Source: Verrucomicrobiota bacterium
GTDB lineage: Bacteria; Verrucomicrobiota; Verrucomicrobiia; Opitutales; UBA2995
Length of the DNA: 10,876 bases
Assembly: GCA_027297085.1 (NCBI GenBank)
Contig: JAPUIL010000591.1
Location: 1-10,876 of the forward strand
Direction: 5' to 3'
The notes beneath the pieces were generated by a model, which had not been told where the DNA came from, made no database searches, and worked only from the letters and a program-made list of their open reading frames with translations. The position numbers were made by a program, and so were the translations under genes. The stretch's first letter is position 1. The number at the start of each line of letters is the position of its first letter. Below, in pieces: positions 1 through 7,032 of this stretch.

Positions 1-39
1 TGATGTTTCGCATAATAAAGAGCGTATTGCCTAAGCCCT

Positions 40-444
40 TTATAACGTCAGGTCCAGAAATTCCTTTGGTGTAATAACAGGAATACCTTCAAAAGGCGCG
101 AGCTCTAGCAGGTCCTTATCTCCGGTAATGAGATAATCAGCCTCTCCATTTGCTGCAAGTTCCAGAAACTTGTCGTCCTTGGGGTCACGACAAGCCTTAA
201 CGTGCCGAATGACTTCCACAAACACTGAAATGCGGGCGAGTAAACGAAGAAATTCCTGGCGATCCTCGGTTGATGCATAGCGATCGAATTTTTTCCTCGA
301 TAGCACATCTGCCAGTTCTTCAAAGGTACTTTCAGATTGCAGTATAGTTCCATTTCTAGCCGCTTTCGTTACAGAAATAGCGGGTATGGAGTTGGGCAGA
401 AGCAATCGACTAACCAGCGTGTTTGAATCTATGACAATCCGAAC
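40..444 (-). CDS. PIN-domain toxin (putative ribonuclease), start codon unclear
   Basis: This is a PIN-domain protein of the 'putative toxin-antitoxin system toxin component, PIN family' type. Such toxins are Mg2+-dependent ribonucleases held inactive by a partner antitoxin. Counting from the GTT codon at 444-442 it has 134 residues. The N-terminal strand RIVIDSNTL carries the first catalytic Asp (D6). FEELADVL (E42/E43) supplies the next acidic position. CRDPKDDKFLELA (D87, D90, D91) and ADYLITGDKDLL (D103, D109, D111) are the family's typical C-terminal acidic motifs. The fold needs the RIVIDSN strand, but the codon where the family normally has Met is GTT, and an in-frame TAA lies directly upstream (447-445). 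The only common start codons in frame come after the first Asp: TTG at 405, or CTG at 417. Translation may use GTT or ATT (438), or the gene may be damaged. The antitoxin stop lies 10 bp upstream, so the two are co-transcribed. Confidence 0.8.
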   Translation of the reverse strand, partial: VRIVIDSNTLVSRLLLPNSIPAISVTKAARNGTILQSESTFEELADVLSRKKFDRYASTEDRQEFLRLLARISVFVEVIRHVKACRDPKDDKFLELAANGEADYLITGDKDLLELAPFEGIPVITPKEFLDLTL

Positions 445-454
445 TTATTCCACT

Positions 455-697
455 CTAGATAAGAATTTTTTTCAATTTATCTTCCGTCAGGCCTTTGGAT
501 TTGGCCTGAGTTCCGACCTTGTCGCAAAAGCGTTCGAATGCATCCACATGGGCCGCAGTCAGCTTTTCGTAATCTTGCATGGAAAGCAGGACAGCTGCAT
601 TGCGGTTGTAACGCTTGATCACCACAGGCTCTCTCTGGGCTGCATCAAGAATCTTTCCAAAACTTTGTTTTACTTCGTTGGCTGTGACTTGTCGCAT
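455..697 (-). CDS. Phd/YefM-family antitoxin
   Basis: An 80-residue antitoxin. The N-terminal half (MRQVTANEVKQSFGKILDAA, then EPVVIKRYNRNAAVLLS, then the DYEKL region) has the typical Phd/YefM DNA-binding layout: a short strand, an 'ANE.KQSFG..L' helix, an 'EPVVI.R..R..AVL.S' strand pair and a 'DYE.L' helix. Residues 50-80 would be the flexible toxin-neutralising tail. The ATG at 697 has an AGAAAGGA Shine-Dalgarno about 8 bp upstream, which is better than most sites in the window. It is the first gene of the pair and lies 10 bp before the PIN toxin. From family knowledge it should bind and mask the PIN active site and repress its own promoter; the inverted repeat upstream fits that. Phd/YefM antitoxins are commonly paired with PIN toxins. 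Confidence 0.85.
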   Translation of the reverse strand: MRQVTANEVKQSFGKILDAAQREPVVIKRYNRNAAVLLSMQDYEKLTAAHVDAFERFCDKVGTQAKSKGLTEDKLKKILI

Positions 698-717
698 ATG
701 AATTCAGTCCTTTCTAT

Positions 718-747
718 TTTCGTCTATTTCAGACGAATTAGACGAAA
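718..747. promoter_or_regulatory. Palindromic operator of the toxin-antitoxin operon
   Basis: A perfect 9-bp inverted repeat, TTTCGTCTA (718-726) and TAGACGAAA (739-747), is separated by 12 bp. The spacer contains a further AGACGAA (731-737), so the AGACGAA half-site occurs three times. It sits 21 bp upstream of the antitoxin ATG and overlaps the predicted antitoxin promoter. This is the usual position and form of a Phd/YefM autoregulatory operator. Binding by this antitoxin is inference. Confidence 0.7.
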
Positions 748-754
748 CTGTCAT
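726..754 (-). promoter_or_regulatory. Predicted promoter of the toxin-antitoxin operon
   Basis: On the minus strand ATGACA (754-749; 5 of 6 to TTGACA) is followed by a 17-bp spacer and TGAAAT (731-726; 4 of 6 to TATAAT). The spacer and -10 lie within the palindromic operator, so a bound repressor would block RNA polymerase. The -10 is weak, so this is a moderate-confidence call. Confidence 0.4.
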
Positions 755-776
755 TAATTGGATTTTAGTGGATAAT
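748..776 (+). promoter_or_regulatory. Predicted promoter for the sulfatase genes
   Basis: CTGTCA (748-753; 4 of 6 to TTGACA), a 17-bp spacer and GATAAT (771-776; 5 of 6 to TATAAT) point toward the first sulfatase. Transcription would start near 783, leaving a leader of about 100 bases. Its -35 overlaps the -35 of the divergent toxin-antitoxin promoter, and the operator palindrome ends directly beside it. Confidence 0.35.
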
Positions 777-884
777 AGTCTTCCACCCGTTTTTAACCTT
801 TGCGGAGTCACGTTGTTTCCCTAGGACTTGAATTCTTCTACTTACAAAAACTCCGGGATCGCAATCCCTCTTAAATCTCCACAC

Positions 885-2336
885 ATGCCTAAAACTCTAT
901 TATTTCTTTTTAGCGTCCTTTGTTTGTCTACGTTTTTGAACGCCAAGAATCCCAATATCCTCATCATCCTGGTGGATGACATGGGCTATGGAGATCTGAA
1001 GAGCTACAATCCTGATTCCAAGATACCGACGCCTCACCTGGATAAATTGGCGGCCCAAGGCATGAGGTTTAATGATGCTCACTCGGCTGGCTCTCTTTGT
1101 CATGCCTCTCGATACGGGCTGATGACCGGGCAGTTGCCCTTTCGCATCGATTATTCCCTCTGGCCAAAGCATGCACTGATCGAAGAAGACCGCATGACGA
1201 TTGCGTCACTACTGAATGGCGAAGGTTACCACACGGCCATGGTTGGGAAGTGGCATCTGGGATTTGAAGAAAACGGCTATGAAAACTCGCTGCCAGGCGG
1301 ACCGGTGGATGTGGGGTTCGATAGCTATTTTGGTATTCGGGCTTCTACGGATATTCCTCCCTATTTTTATATAAGTGGGAACCGGGCGCTGGTCCCACCG
1401 GTTGATCGAATTTCTGACAATTTTAGTGATGACCCCCCTTGGACGCGAATTCAAGGAGCCTTCTGGCGGGAAGGTGGAATTGCACCTAACCTGCAACTTG
1501 AGAATGTGCTTCCGCGTTTTACCGATGAAGCAGTTGGCGTGATTCGGGACCATGCTCGATTGGATTCTGAGAAACCGCTCTTTCTTTATCTAGCTTACCC
1601 AGCGCCTCATACTCCCTGGTTGCCATCAGAAGCCTTTGTCGGCGCGACCAACAATATGTATGGCGACTTCACTGCCATGGTGGATCACATGATTGGTCGT
1701 GTGCTAACCGCTTTGGAAGATGAAGGTATGCGCGAGGAGACCTTGGTGATTTTCAGTTCGGACAATGGCCCCGTCTGGTATCCAAAAGATGTCGAGCGAT
1801 ACGATCATGATTCAACCGGTGGTATGCGTGGTATGAAAGGGGATGCCTATGAAGGTGGGCATCGTATGCCTTTTATCGTGCGTTGGCCGGGTGAGGTGGA
1901 AGCCGGTTCTGCTACGGATCAGACTATTTGTTTTACCGATGTGTTGGCAACTTTTGCGGAGGTGACAGGCAAGAAATTGCCAAAAGGTCAGGGGCCGGAT
2001 AGTTTCAGTTTTCTGGCAGCCCTCAAGGGTAAGGGAAAACCAAATACCGATGTTCGAGGGCCATTGGCTCTAATTTCAGCTCGTGGACATTATTCTCTTC
2101 GCTCCGGAAAGTGGAAATATATCAATGGTCTGGGATCCGGTGGTTTCTCAGATGGTTTTGATAAGGATTACAAAGCAGTGAAACGAGGACCCAACGATCC
2201 GACGGCACAATTATATGATATGGAGAACAATTCAGGAGAGACGACCAATCTTTTTAATACTTATCCTGCCAAAGTGAAAGAGTTGGCGGCTGAATTGGAT
2301 CGAATTATTGAGGCAGGTCATACGCGTCCTTATTAG
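885..2336 (+). CDS. Secreted sulfatase 1 (S1 family, CxAxR variant)
   Basis: A formylglycine-dependent sulfatase of the alkaline phosphatase superfamily, expected to hydrolyse sulfate esters outside the cytoplasm. The ATG at 885 gives 483 residues and begins with a clear signal peptide (hydrophobic LLFLFSVLCLSTFLNA, cleavage after about A20). The in-frame TTG at 828 would only add a hydrophilic tail before the signal. Seen in order: metal ligands D31-D32 in LVDDMGYGD; the nucleophile motif C72-H-A-S-R76 followed by YGLMTG; K122 and H124 in GKWHLG; H242 in PAPHTPW; D293-N294 in SSDNGP; K318 in MRGMKGDAYEGG. All catalytic positions are present, but the usual Pro of C-x-P-x-R is Ala. Length is normal for the family. 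There is no Shine-Dalgarno. It ends 3 bp before sulfatase 2, so the two are surely co-transcribed. The substrate cannot be read from the sequence; sulfated polysaccharide is the likely class. Confidence 0.93.
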   Translation: MPKTLLFLFSVLCLSTFLNAKNPNILIILVDDMGYGDLKSYNPDSKIPTPHLDKLAAQGMRFNDAHSAGSLCHASRYGLMTGQLPFRIDYSLWPKHALIEEDRMTIASLLNGEGYHTAMVGKWHLGFEENGYENSLPGGPVDVGFDSYFGIRASTDIPPYFYISGNRALVPPVDRISDNFSDDPPWTRIQGAFWREGGIAPNLQLENVLPRFTDEAVGVIRDHARLDSEKPLFLYLAYPAPHTPWLPSEAFVGATNNMYGDFTAMVDHMIGRVLTALEDEGMREETLVIFSSDNGPVWYPKDVERYDHDSTGGMRGMKGDAYEGGHRMPFIVRWPGEVEAGSATDQTICFTDVLATFAEVTGKKLPKGQGPDSFSFLAALKGKGKPNTDVRGPLALISARGHYSLRSGKWKYINGLGSGGFSDGFDKDYKAVKRGPNDPTAQLYDMENNSGETTNLFNTYPAKVKELAAELDRIIEAGHTRPY

Positions 2337-2339
2337 GGT

Positions 2340-4094
2340 ATGCATAACATGAGTAGTGCTCGCGTGCCGAATGTGTCAGGTCGCAGCTTTCTGCGAAGCC
2401 CGAGCGAGCCGTTTCCGACCAGGCGGTTTGGGCCAAACCGCCCTGCCATATTAGCGTTTATTCTTATTGGTTTCTTCTATGTCATCTTTCTGCCTTCATC
2501 CTTCTGCGTTCCAAATCGCCCCAATATCCTTCTAATCGTTTCCGACGATCTTGGCTACAGCGACCTGGGTTGTTTCGGAGGAGAGATCGAAACGCCGAAC
2601 CTTGATCGGTTGGCAGAAGAAGGAGTGCGACTTACTCAGTTTTATAATACCGGCCGTTGTTGCCCTTCACGTGCAAGTATTTTAACTGGACAATACCCGC
2701 ATCGAGTTGGCCTGGGGCATATGACCATCGATTTAAACCGTCCTGGCTATCGTGGACGTGTTTCTGAGGAGGCGCAAACGATTGCCCAGGTTTTGGAGCC
2801 AGCTGGATATCGATCGTTTATCGCCGGTAAGTGGCATTTAGGTACGAAGGATCCGACGCAGCATGGGTTTGAGGAATTCTATGGAACGCTGGTCAGTGCC
2901 AAACGGTTTTTTGATCCGAGTCATTTACTGCGTCTACCTGAAGGGAGAAAGGCTCTCAGCTATGAGGAAGGCGAGTTCTACGCAACGGATGCGATCACCG
3001 ACCATGCGTTGGATTTTCTTTCCCTGGCGAGGGAAACGCCTGAACGGCCCTGGTTTCTATATCTTGCGCATCCAGCTCCACATTTTCCGTTGCATGCGCC
3101 CAAAGAGGAGATCGCCAAGTATGCCGATCGATACCATGAGGGATGGGATAAAATTCGCGAGGAGCGGTTAAAGAAGATGAAGGCTCTTGGAATCGTTTCG
3201 GAAGAAACAGAGCTCACGCCGCGGTCGCCTTATTGGAACTACGGAGAAACGGTAACCGGGACCAATCCGGCTTGGGCAGATATCTCAGACCCCAGTCGGC
3301 GAGAAGATCTTGCTAGGAGAATGGCAATCTTTGCGGCTATGGTGGATCGGATGGATCAGCAAATTGGTCGAGTGATTGAGGATCTGAAAGCCAATGACGA
3401 ATTTGAAAATACCCTGATCATTTTTTTGTCTGACAATGGAGCTTGTGCGGAGTGGGACTGGAAAGGTTTCGATGAGAGATCGAGTAACATAAATCATTTG
3501 CACGAAGGTTTTGAAGGTCTGGATAGCATGGGAGGCTCCGGCACTTTTCACAGTGTAGGTTCTGGATGGGCCAACTCATCGAATACACCTTGGCGGATGT
3601 ACAAGCATTATAACTACGAGGGTGGAACTAATTCCCCTGGCATTATTCACTGGCCGGCGCGATTGAATTCCATGGCCGGGCAACTGCATCGTCAGCCAGC
3701 TCATGTGATTGATCTTTTGCCGACTTTTGTAGCGGCTGCAGATATTTCTTATAAGGGAGAATTGCCACTGCCCGGTGAAGATTTATTGGCACAGATATTT
3801 GGCGAAGACTCCAGTTTCCGCACCCTGTATTTCGAACATGAAAGCAACCGGGCTATCCGGGAGGGTAACTGGAAGTTGGTCGCCTTAAAACACGAGCCTT
3901 GGGAACTCTATAATATGAGCCGGGTAAGAACGGAGATGGAGGACCTCTCTGGAAAATATAAAGATGTGGTCACCCGCTTGAGTGGGAAATGGGACGACTG
4001 GGCGGAGGAGAATTTTGTGACACCGCTGCCCAAGGATTATGGGGTGAAGTATCTTAAGAAAAGGGTCGAGGGACGTGGGGCGAGAGACGAGTGA
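2340..4094 (+). CDS. Secreted or membrane-anchored sulfatase 2 (arylsulfatase, CCPSR)
   Basis: A 584-residue sulfatase resembling the arylsulfatase (AtsA-like) branch: NTGRCCPSRASILTG contains the canonical C107-x-P-x-R111, converted to formylglycine in active enzymes. Other visible active-site residues are D69-D70 (VSDDLGYSD), K164 and H166 (GKWHLG), H248 (PAPHFPL), D365-N366 (LSDNGA) and K422 (MYKHYNYEGG). Residues 180-350 hold a larger insert than in the two neighbours. The ATG at 2340, or the one at 2349, follows the stop of sulfatase 1 almost directly. No other usable start lies nearer the hydrophobic segment AILAFILIGFFYVIFL (36-51), so the protein has an unusually long, basic N-terminal region of about 35 residues before its signal or anchor. 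That part of the DNA carries two hairpins. The C-terminus ends in a basic, purine-rich tail. Confidence 0.93.
   Translation: MHNMSSARVPNVSGRSFLRSPSEPFPTRRFGPNRPAILAFILIGFFYVIFLPSSFCVPNRPNILLIVSDDLGYSDLGCFGGEIETPNLDRLAEEGVRLTQFYNTGRCCPSRASILTGQYPHRVGLGHMTIDLNRPGYRGRVSEEAQTIAQVLEPAGYRSFIAGKWHLGTKDPTQHGFEEFYGTLVSAKRFFDPSHLLRLPEGRKALSYEEGEFYATDAITDHALDFLSLARETPERPWFLYLAHPAPHFPLHAPKEEIAKYADRYHEGWDKIREERLKKMKALGIVSEETELTPRSPYWNYGETVTGTNPAWADISDPSRREDLARRMAIFAAMVDRMDQQIGRVIEDLKANDEFENTLIIFLSDNGACAEWDWKGFDERSSNINHLHEGFEGLDSMGGSGTFHSVGSGWANSSNTPWRMYKHYNYEGGTNSPGIIHWPARLNSMAGQLHRQPAHVIDLLPTFVAAADISYKGELPLPGEDLLAQIFGEDSSFRTLYFEHESNRAIREGNWKLVALKHEPWELYNMSRVRTEMEDLSGKYKDVVTRLSGKWDDWAEENFVTPLPKDYGVKYLKKRVEGRGARDE
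2381..2442. repeat. Two tandem hairpins inside the start of sulfatase 2
   Basis: TCGCAG (2381-2386) pairs with CTGCGA (2391-2396) around a CTTT loop. Thirty bases on, GGCGGTTTGG (2422-2431) and CCAAACCGCC (2433-2442) form a perfect 10-bp inverted repeat. The stretch is visibly richer in GC than its surroundings and encodes the odd basic N-terminal extension of sulfatase 2. It may be a palindromic repeat inserted in the gene, or an RNA structure controlling translation of the downstream cistron. Confidence 0.5.
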
Positions 4095-4114
4095 AGTGAT
4101 GAGTAAGCAGGACT

Positions 4115-4120
4115 TATAAT
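4115..4120 (+). promoter_or_regulatory. Possible -10 box for sulfatase 3
   Basis: A perfect TATAAT lies in the 173-bp gap before sulfatase 3. The -35 position is poor (GTGAAG, 3 of 6, with an 18-bp spacer), so this is weak evidence. If real, the REP-like unit and a small hairpin (CATGGCT 4126-4132 with AGCCATG 4137-4143) would be in the leader. Confidence 0.25.
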
Positions 4121-4151
4121 ATAGCCATGGCTGTTAAGCCATGAATGAAAA

Positions 4152-4208
4152 TGTAGGAGCAAACTTGTTCGCGACTCTGTGAGTTTAATAATTGAAGGTT
4201 GCTCCTTA
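4152..4208. repeat. REP-like unit with truncated inverted partner
   Basis: A 23-bp unit at 4152-4174 begins TGTAGGAG, contains ACTTG, and ends CGA. Within it GCAAAC and GTTCGC pair (5 of 6) around TT, so a CTTG loop closes the stem. A second, inverted and shorter copy (AAGGTTGCTCCTTA, 4195-4208) pairs with the first half. The layout matches bacterial REP/BIME elements, and the same unit recurs at 5911-5977. Confidence 0.6.
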
Positions 4209-4267
4209 TACGCGTTAACACTGACACCTGAACGCTGAATTTGATTAAGATTATGATAAAAATTAAG

Positions 4268-5605
4268 ATGAGGACACTAACGACGATTTGTATACTTGGT
4301 CTAACCGTCGGCACTTTTCTGAGAGCCCAGGACCGGCCCAATGTGGTGGTAATCATGACGGACGATCAAGGGACCCTGGATCTGAATAGTTATGGTGCTA
4401 AGGATTTATTTACTCCCAACTTCGATCGGATGGCGGAGAATGGGGTGCGGTTTACTCAGTTCTATGTAGGGTCCTCGGTGTGTTCGCCATCACGAGCTAC
4501 TTTGTTGACTGGCAAGTCTCCTCCAGGAGCTGGCTTGACCGGGAACTCTGGAAAGACCGGAGGGCTGCCGTCTGAGCAAGTTACCATTGCTGAGATGTTG
4601 AAACCGGAAGGTTACGCCACAGCCCATATTGGCAAATGGCATTTGGGCAAAGATCGGGGGAGGCGTCCGGAAGATCAGGGCTTCGATTACACATTTGGCC
4701 ATATGGAGGGCTGCATAGATAACTACTCCCATTTTTTCTACTGGAGCGGTCCCAATTACCACGATTTATGGGAGAATGGGAAAGAGGTGTATGAAGACGG
4801 CTATTACTTTCAGGACAGTTTGGTAGAAAAAGCCCGTCGTTTTATTTATGAAAATAAGGATCAGCCTTTCTTTATCTACTTTGCCATTAACTTGCCCCAT
4901 TACCCGCTACAGCCGGATGCAAAGTGGTTGGAGCATTACAAGGATCTCCCGTCGCCTCGTAAAAACTATGCAGCCTGTGTATCCACAGTGGATGAAAAAG
5001 TAGGGAAGCTGATCGGAATCCTCGATTCCGCCGGCGAACTTGACAATACCTTGGTCATCTTTCTTTCGGACCATGGACATTCGGTTGAAGAGAGGACGAT
5101 GTGGGGTGGGGGATTTGCCGGACCTTATCGGGGATCGAAGTTTGGTTTCTTTGAAGGAGGTTTGCGCGTGCCGGCCATTATTATGGGACCGGGCATTTCG
5201 AAGGGAATAGAGATTCACAATTCGGCTATGAGTATGGATCTACTGCCGACCATTGCCGATTATTGTGAGGTTTCAAAACTTCCCCAAGGAGTGGAAGGCA
5301 CGAGTCTACGATCCATGCTGACGGGTCAGGATAAACGCCTCCGGGACACCATGTATTGGAATATGAAAAACGATCGTTGGGCGGTGCGTTATGGCTCGTG
5401 GAAATTGTTATTTAATCCACGTGATGACACCAAGGATTATCCGCCTTTGGATCCCAAGAAGGATCGATATTTTCTCGCCAATTTAGACATGGATAAGTCA
5501 GAAAGCCGTAATCTTGTCCGGGAATATCCAGAGAAGGCCAGGGAACTTATCGAAGTGTATAAAGGTTGGGAGCATGCGTTGCCGGTGGAACCTTTACGTT
5601 TATAA
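4268..5605 (+). CDS. Secreted sulfatase 3 (S1 family, CSPSR)
   Basis: A third exported sulfatase, 445 residues from the ATG at 4268. That start gives a standard signal peptide (MRTLTTICILGLTVGTFLRA, cleavage before Q21). In-frame starts at 4241 (TTG) and 4253 (ATG) only add lysine-rich residues and cannot be excluded. Active-site residues seen: D32-D33 (MTDDQGTLD), the canonical C72-S-P-S-R76 followed by ATLLTG, K123 and H125 (GKWHLG), H211 (NLPHYPL), D268-H269 (LSDHGH) and K291 (YRGSKFGFFEGG). The metal-site D-N pair of the two neighbours is D-H here, a known subgroup variant. It shares the general plan of the neighbours but differs in length and in the substrate-side loops, so it is not a recent tandem duplicate and probably acts on a different sulfate position or sugar. 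The 173-bp gap upstream suggests it may also be transcribed separately. Confidence 0.92.
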   Translation: MRTLTTICILGLTVGTFLRAQDRPNVVVIMTDDQGTLDLNSYGAKDLFTPNFDRMAENGVRFTQFYVGSSVCSPSRATLLTGKSPPGAGLTGNSGKTGGLPSEQVTIAEMLKPEGYATAHIGKWHLGKDRGRRPEDQGFDYTFGHMEGCIDNYSHFFYWSGPNYHDLWENGKEVYEDGYYFQDSLVEKARRFIYENKDQPFFIYFAINLPHYPLQPDAKWLEHYKDLPSPRKNYAACVSTVDEKVGKLIGILDSAGELDNTLVIFLSDHGHSVEERTMWGGGFAGPYRGSKFGFFEGGLRVPAIIMGPGISKGIEIHNSAMSMDLLPTIADYCEVSKLPQGVEGTSLRSMLTGQDKRLRDTMYWNMKNDRWAVRYGSWKLLFNPRDDTKDYPPLDPKKDRYFLANLDMDKSESRNLVREYPEKARELIEVYKGWEHALPVEPLRL

Positions 5606-5635
5606 TGGCAGAGCGGGACGTTTTTGCCCTACCAA

Positions 5636-5903
5636 TAAACCCAAACGTTTCAAACGCCTTCATAAGGGCAGGTCTTATATGTATTAAAAGCAATGAGTTA
5701 GGAATGTTAGTATAGATTTTCATATCCTCACAAAATGTGACGCTACAAAATTGCCCTTTTGAAGGCTAAAACCGACATGCGCGGATAGCTTCGTTCCAGC
5801 CCGCAACCCGCTTGGTCACGTAGTTTTCTACGCTCCCGCGCTTGCTTGCAGTCTGCGCCTTGCTCTCCATCACATCTCGATTTTTTTGAAACTGTTGGGT
5901 AAA
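5636..5903. mobile_element. MITE-like element, copy A, with TAAA target duplication
   Basis: A 260-bp non-coding element (5640-5899) is flanked by TAAA at 5636-5639 and again at 5900-5903. Its ends are imperfect inverted repeats: CCCAAACGTTTCAAACGCC at the left, and CCCAACAGTTTCAAA read inward from the right. It aligns along its whole length with copy B (8248-8506, reversed), and its left 115 bp or so with copy C. An internal hairpin CGTAG-TTTT-CTACG lies at 5819-5832. No open reading frame of note is present, so it must be mobilised in trans. Confidence 0.8.
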
Positions 5904-5910
5904 GAATAGA

Positions 5911-5977
5911 TCGTCAGCAACCTAACTCCTACAGTTGAGAGTTCCGAATCGAGGTGTAGGAGTTAGCTTGCTGACGA
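5911..5977. repeat. Paired REP-like hairpin (BIME-like)
   Basis: Two 23-bp arms, 5911-5933 and 5955-5977, are inverted copies with a single mismatch and a 21-bp loop. The right arm starts TGTAGGAG and contains GTTAGCTTGCTGAC, which itself folds into a small stem with a CTTG loop. It is the same family as the unit at 4152-4174, with different stem bases that still pair. It starts 7 bp beyond the target duplication of MITE copy A. Confidence 0.7.
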
Positions 5978-6001
5978 ATCGGTATTCCACGTAATGGTAC
6001 A

Positions 6002-6036
6002 ACAAAACAGCGATTAGAAGCTAATCGCTGTTTTGT
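6002..6036. terminator. Bidirectional intrinsic terminator
   Basis: A perfect 16-bp inverted repeat, ACAAAACAGCGATTAG (6002-6017) and CTAATCGCTGTTTTGT (6021-6036), is closed by AAG. Each strand therefore gives a stem followed by TTTTGT. It lies between the converging sulfatase 3 (stop at 5605) and lsrF-like (stop at 6086) genes, where a shared terminator is expected. Confidence 0.75.
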
Positions 6037-6085
6037 GAAAGTAGGCAGAGACTTAAAATCCACTAGGCCCTTGCTATTAATATGA

Positions 6086-6973
6086 TCACCGCGCGGCGTC
6101 CGCCCTCAGGCTATCGTACATGTCCAAAGCTTCGGCGGGTTTCATGTCTTCGTGGACCACCTTGCCGATGGTTTGGATCATAGCTTTAGGGTCATCGGCC
6201 TGGAAGATGTTGCGGCCCATGTCCACTCCGGACGCACCTTGCTGAATGGCGTTGTAGGCCATGGTCAGGGCATCGATAACAGGAAGTTTTTTTCCGCCAG
6301 CCATGACGATTGGAACCGGGCAGGAGGATGTTACTTTGGCAAAGTCTTCTGGAACATAATAGGTTTTTAGAATGTTCGCTCCCAACTCAGCGCACATTCG
6401 GCAGGCGAGTTGAAAATACTTCGAGTCTCGTTTCATGTCTTTGCCCACGGCTGTGACGGCCATGGTGGGAATACCGGCCTGGATGCCCATGTCGATGAGC
6501 TTGGTCATGTTCTTGATCGAGCGGCTTTCGTATTCGCCACCTATAAAGACTTGTAGGGTAATGGCCGATACATTCATGCGAATGGCATCTTCGATAGATA
6601 CTGATAAATGTTCGTCAGACAATTCTTTCAAAATACTGGGCCCACCACTGCAACGCATGACAATCGGTTTGTTGAGGGTAGGCGGTACGATCGAGCGCAG
6701 GATTCCACGTGTGAGCATGAGAGCATCCGCATAAGGCATGATCGGTACGATGTTCAGGTCGACTCGTTCGAGACCTGTGGTCGGTCCCTGGAAGTAACCA
6801 TGGTCGATTGCCAGCATGACGGTCCGTCCACTGCTGGGACGGAAGATGCGGGAGAGGCGGTTTTTCATTCCCCAATCCAGGTTCTGGGAGCCTTTTAGGA
6901 AAAAGCCCGGGCTTTTTTGTGGAACGTCTTCGTGGAAATTCTTTTCCGCTTTGGAAGTATCTGCTTCTGGCAT
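6086..6973 (-). CDS. lsrF: LsrF-like aldolase/thiolase (autoinducer-2 catabolism type)
   Basis: A 295-residue class I (Schiff-base) aldolase-fold protein that closely resembles enterobacterial LsrF. In that system LsrF moves an acetyl group from 3-hydroxy-2,4-pentanedione 5-phosphate to CoA, the last step of phospho-AI-2 breakdown. Recognisable blocks are [13 protein letters not shown] (32-44), [20 protein letters not shown] (51-70), the TRGILRS loop (88-94), [14 protein letters not shown] (167-180), ILKTYYV (201-207) with K203 at the same number as the catalytic lysine of E. coli Lsr[12 protein letters not shown] (221-231) and [13 protein letters not shown] (246-258). Length matches the family. 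The protein is cytoplasmic; no signal peptide is seen. The ATG at 6973 has no clear Shine-Dalgarno. It follows an alpha/beta hydrolase gene by 59 bp on the same strand and ends before a strong terminator. None of lsrK, lsrR or the lsrACDB transporter is nearby, so its substrate here may not be AI-2. Confidence 0.88.
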   Translation of the reverse strand: MPEADTSKAEKNFHEDVPQKSPGFFLKGSQNLDWGMKNRLSRIFRPSSGRTVMLAIDHGYFQGPTTGLERVDLNIVPIMPYADALMLTRGILRSIVPPTLNKPIVMRCSGGPSILKELSDEHLSVSIEDAIRMNVSAITLQVFIGGEYESRSIKNMTKLIDMGIQAGIPTMAVTAVGKDMKRDSKYFQLACRMCAELGANILKTYYVPEDFAKVTSSCPVPIVMAGGKKLPVIDALTMAYNAIQQGASGVDMGRNIFQADDPKAMIQTIGKVVHEDMKPAEALDMYDSLRADAAR

Positions 6974-7032
6974 AATATATATCTTTGGTGTGTTAAAGAG
7001 TCTTAGTTATTAGTGACAAATAAGTTATTGTT

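Noticed and set aside
386..757. 123-codon plus-strand frame
   Set aside because: It lies antisense to both toxin-antitoxin genes and has no protein-like motif; the minus-strand frames match known families.
828..884. TTG start for sulfatase 1
   Set aside because: It adds 19 polar residues ahead of a complete signal peptide; AGGA is only 1 bp from the TTG.
5636..5903. attC-like integron site
   Set aside because: There is no gene-cassette layout or integrase, and the flanking 4-bp duplications point to transposition.
6152..6898. Overlapping plus-strand frames and a minus-strand frame over the lsrF-like gene
   Set aside because: The lsrF-like frame carries a full family signature; these have none.
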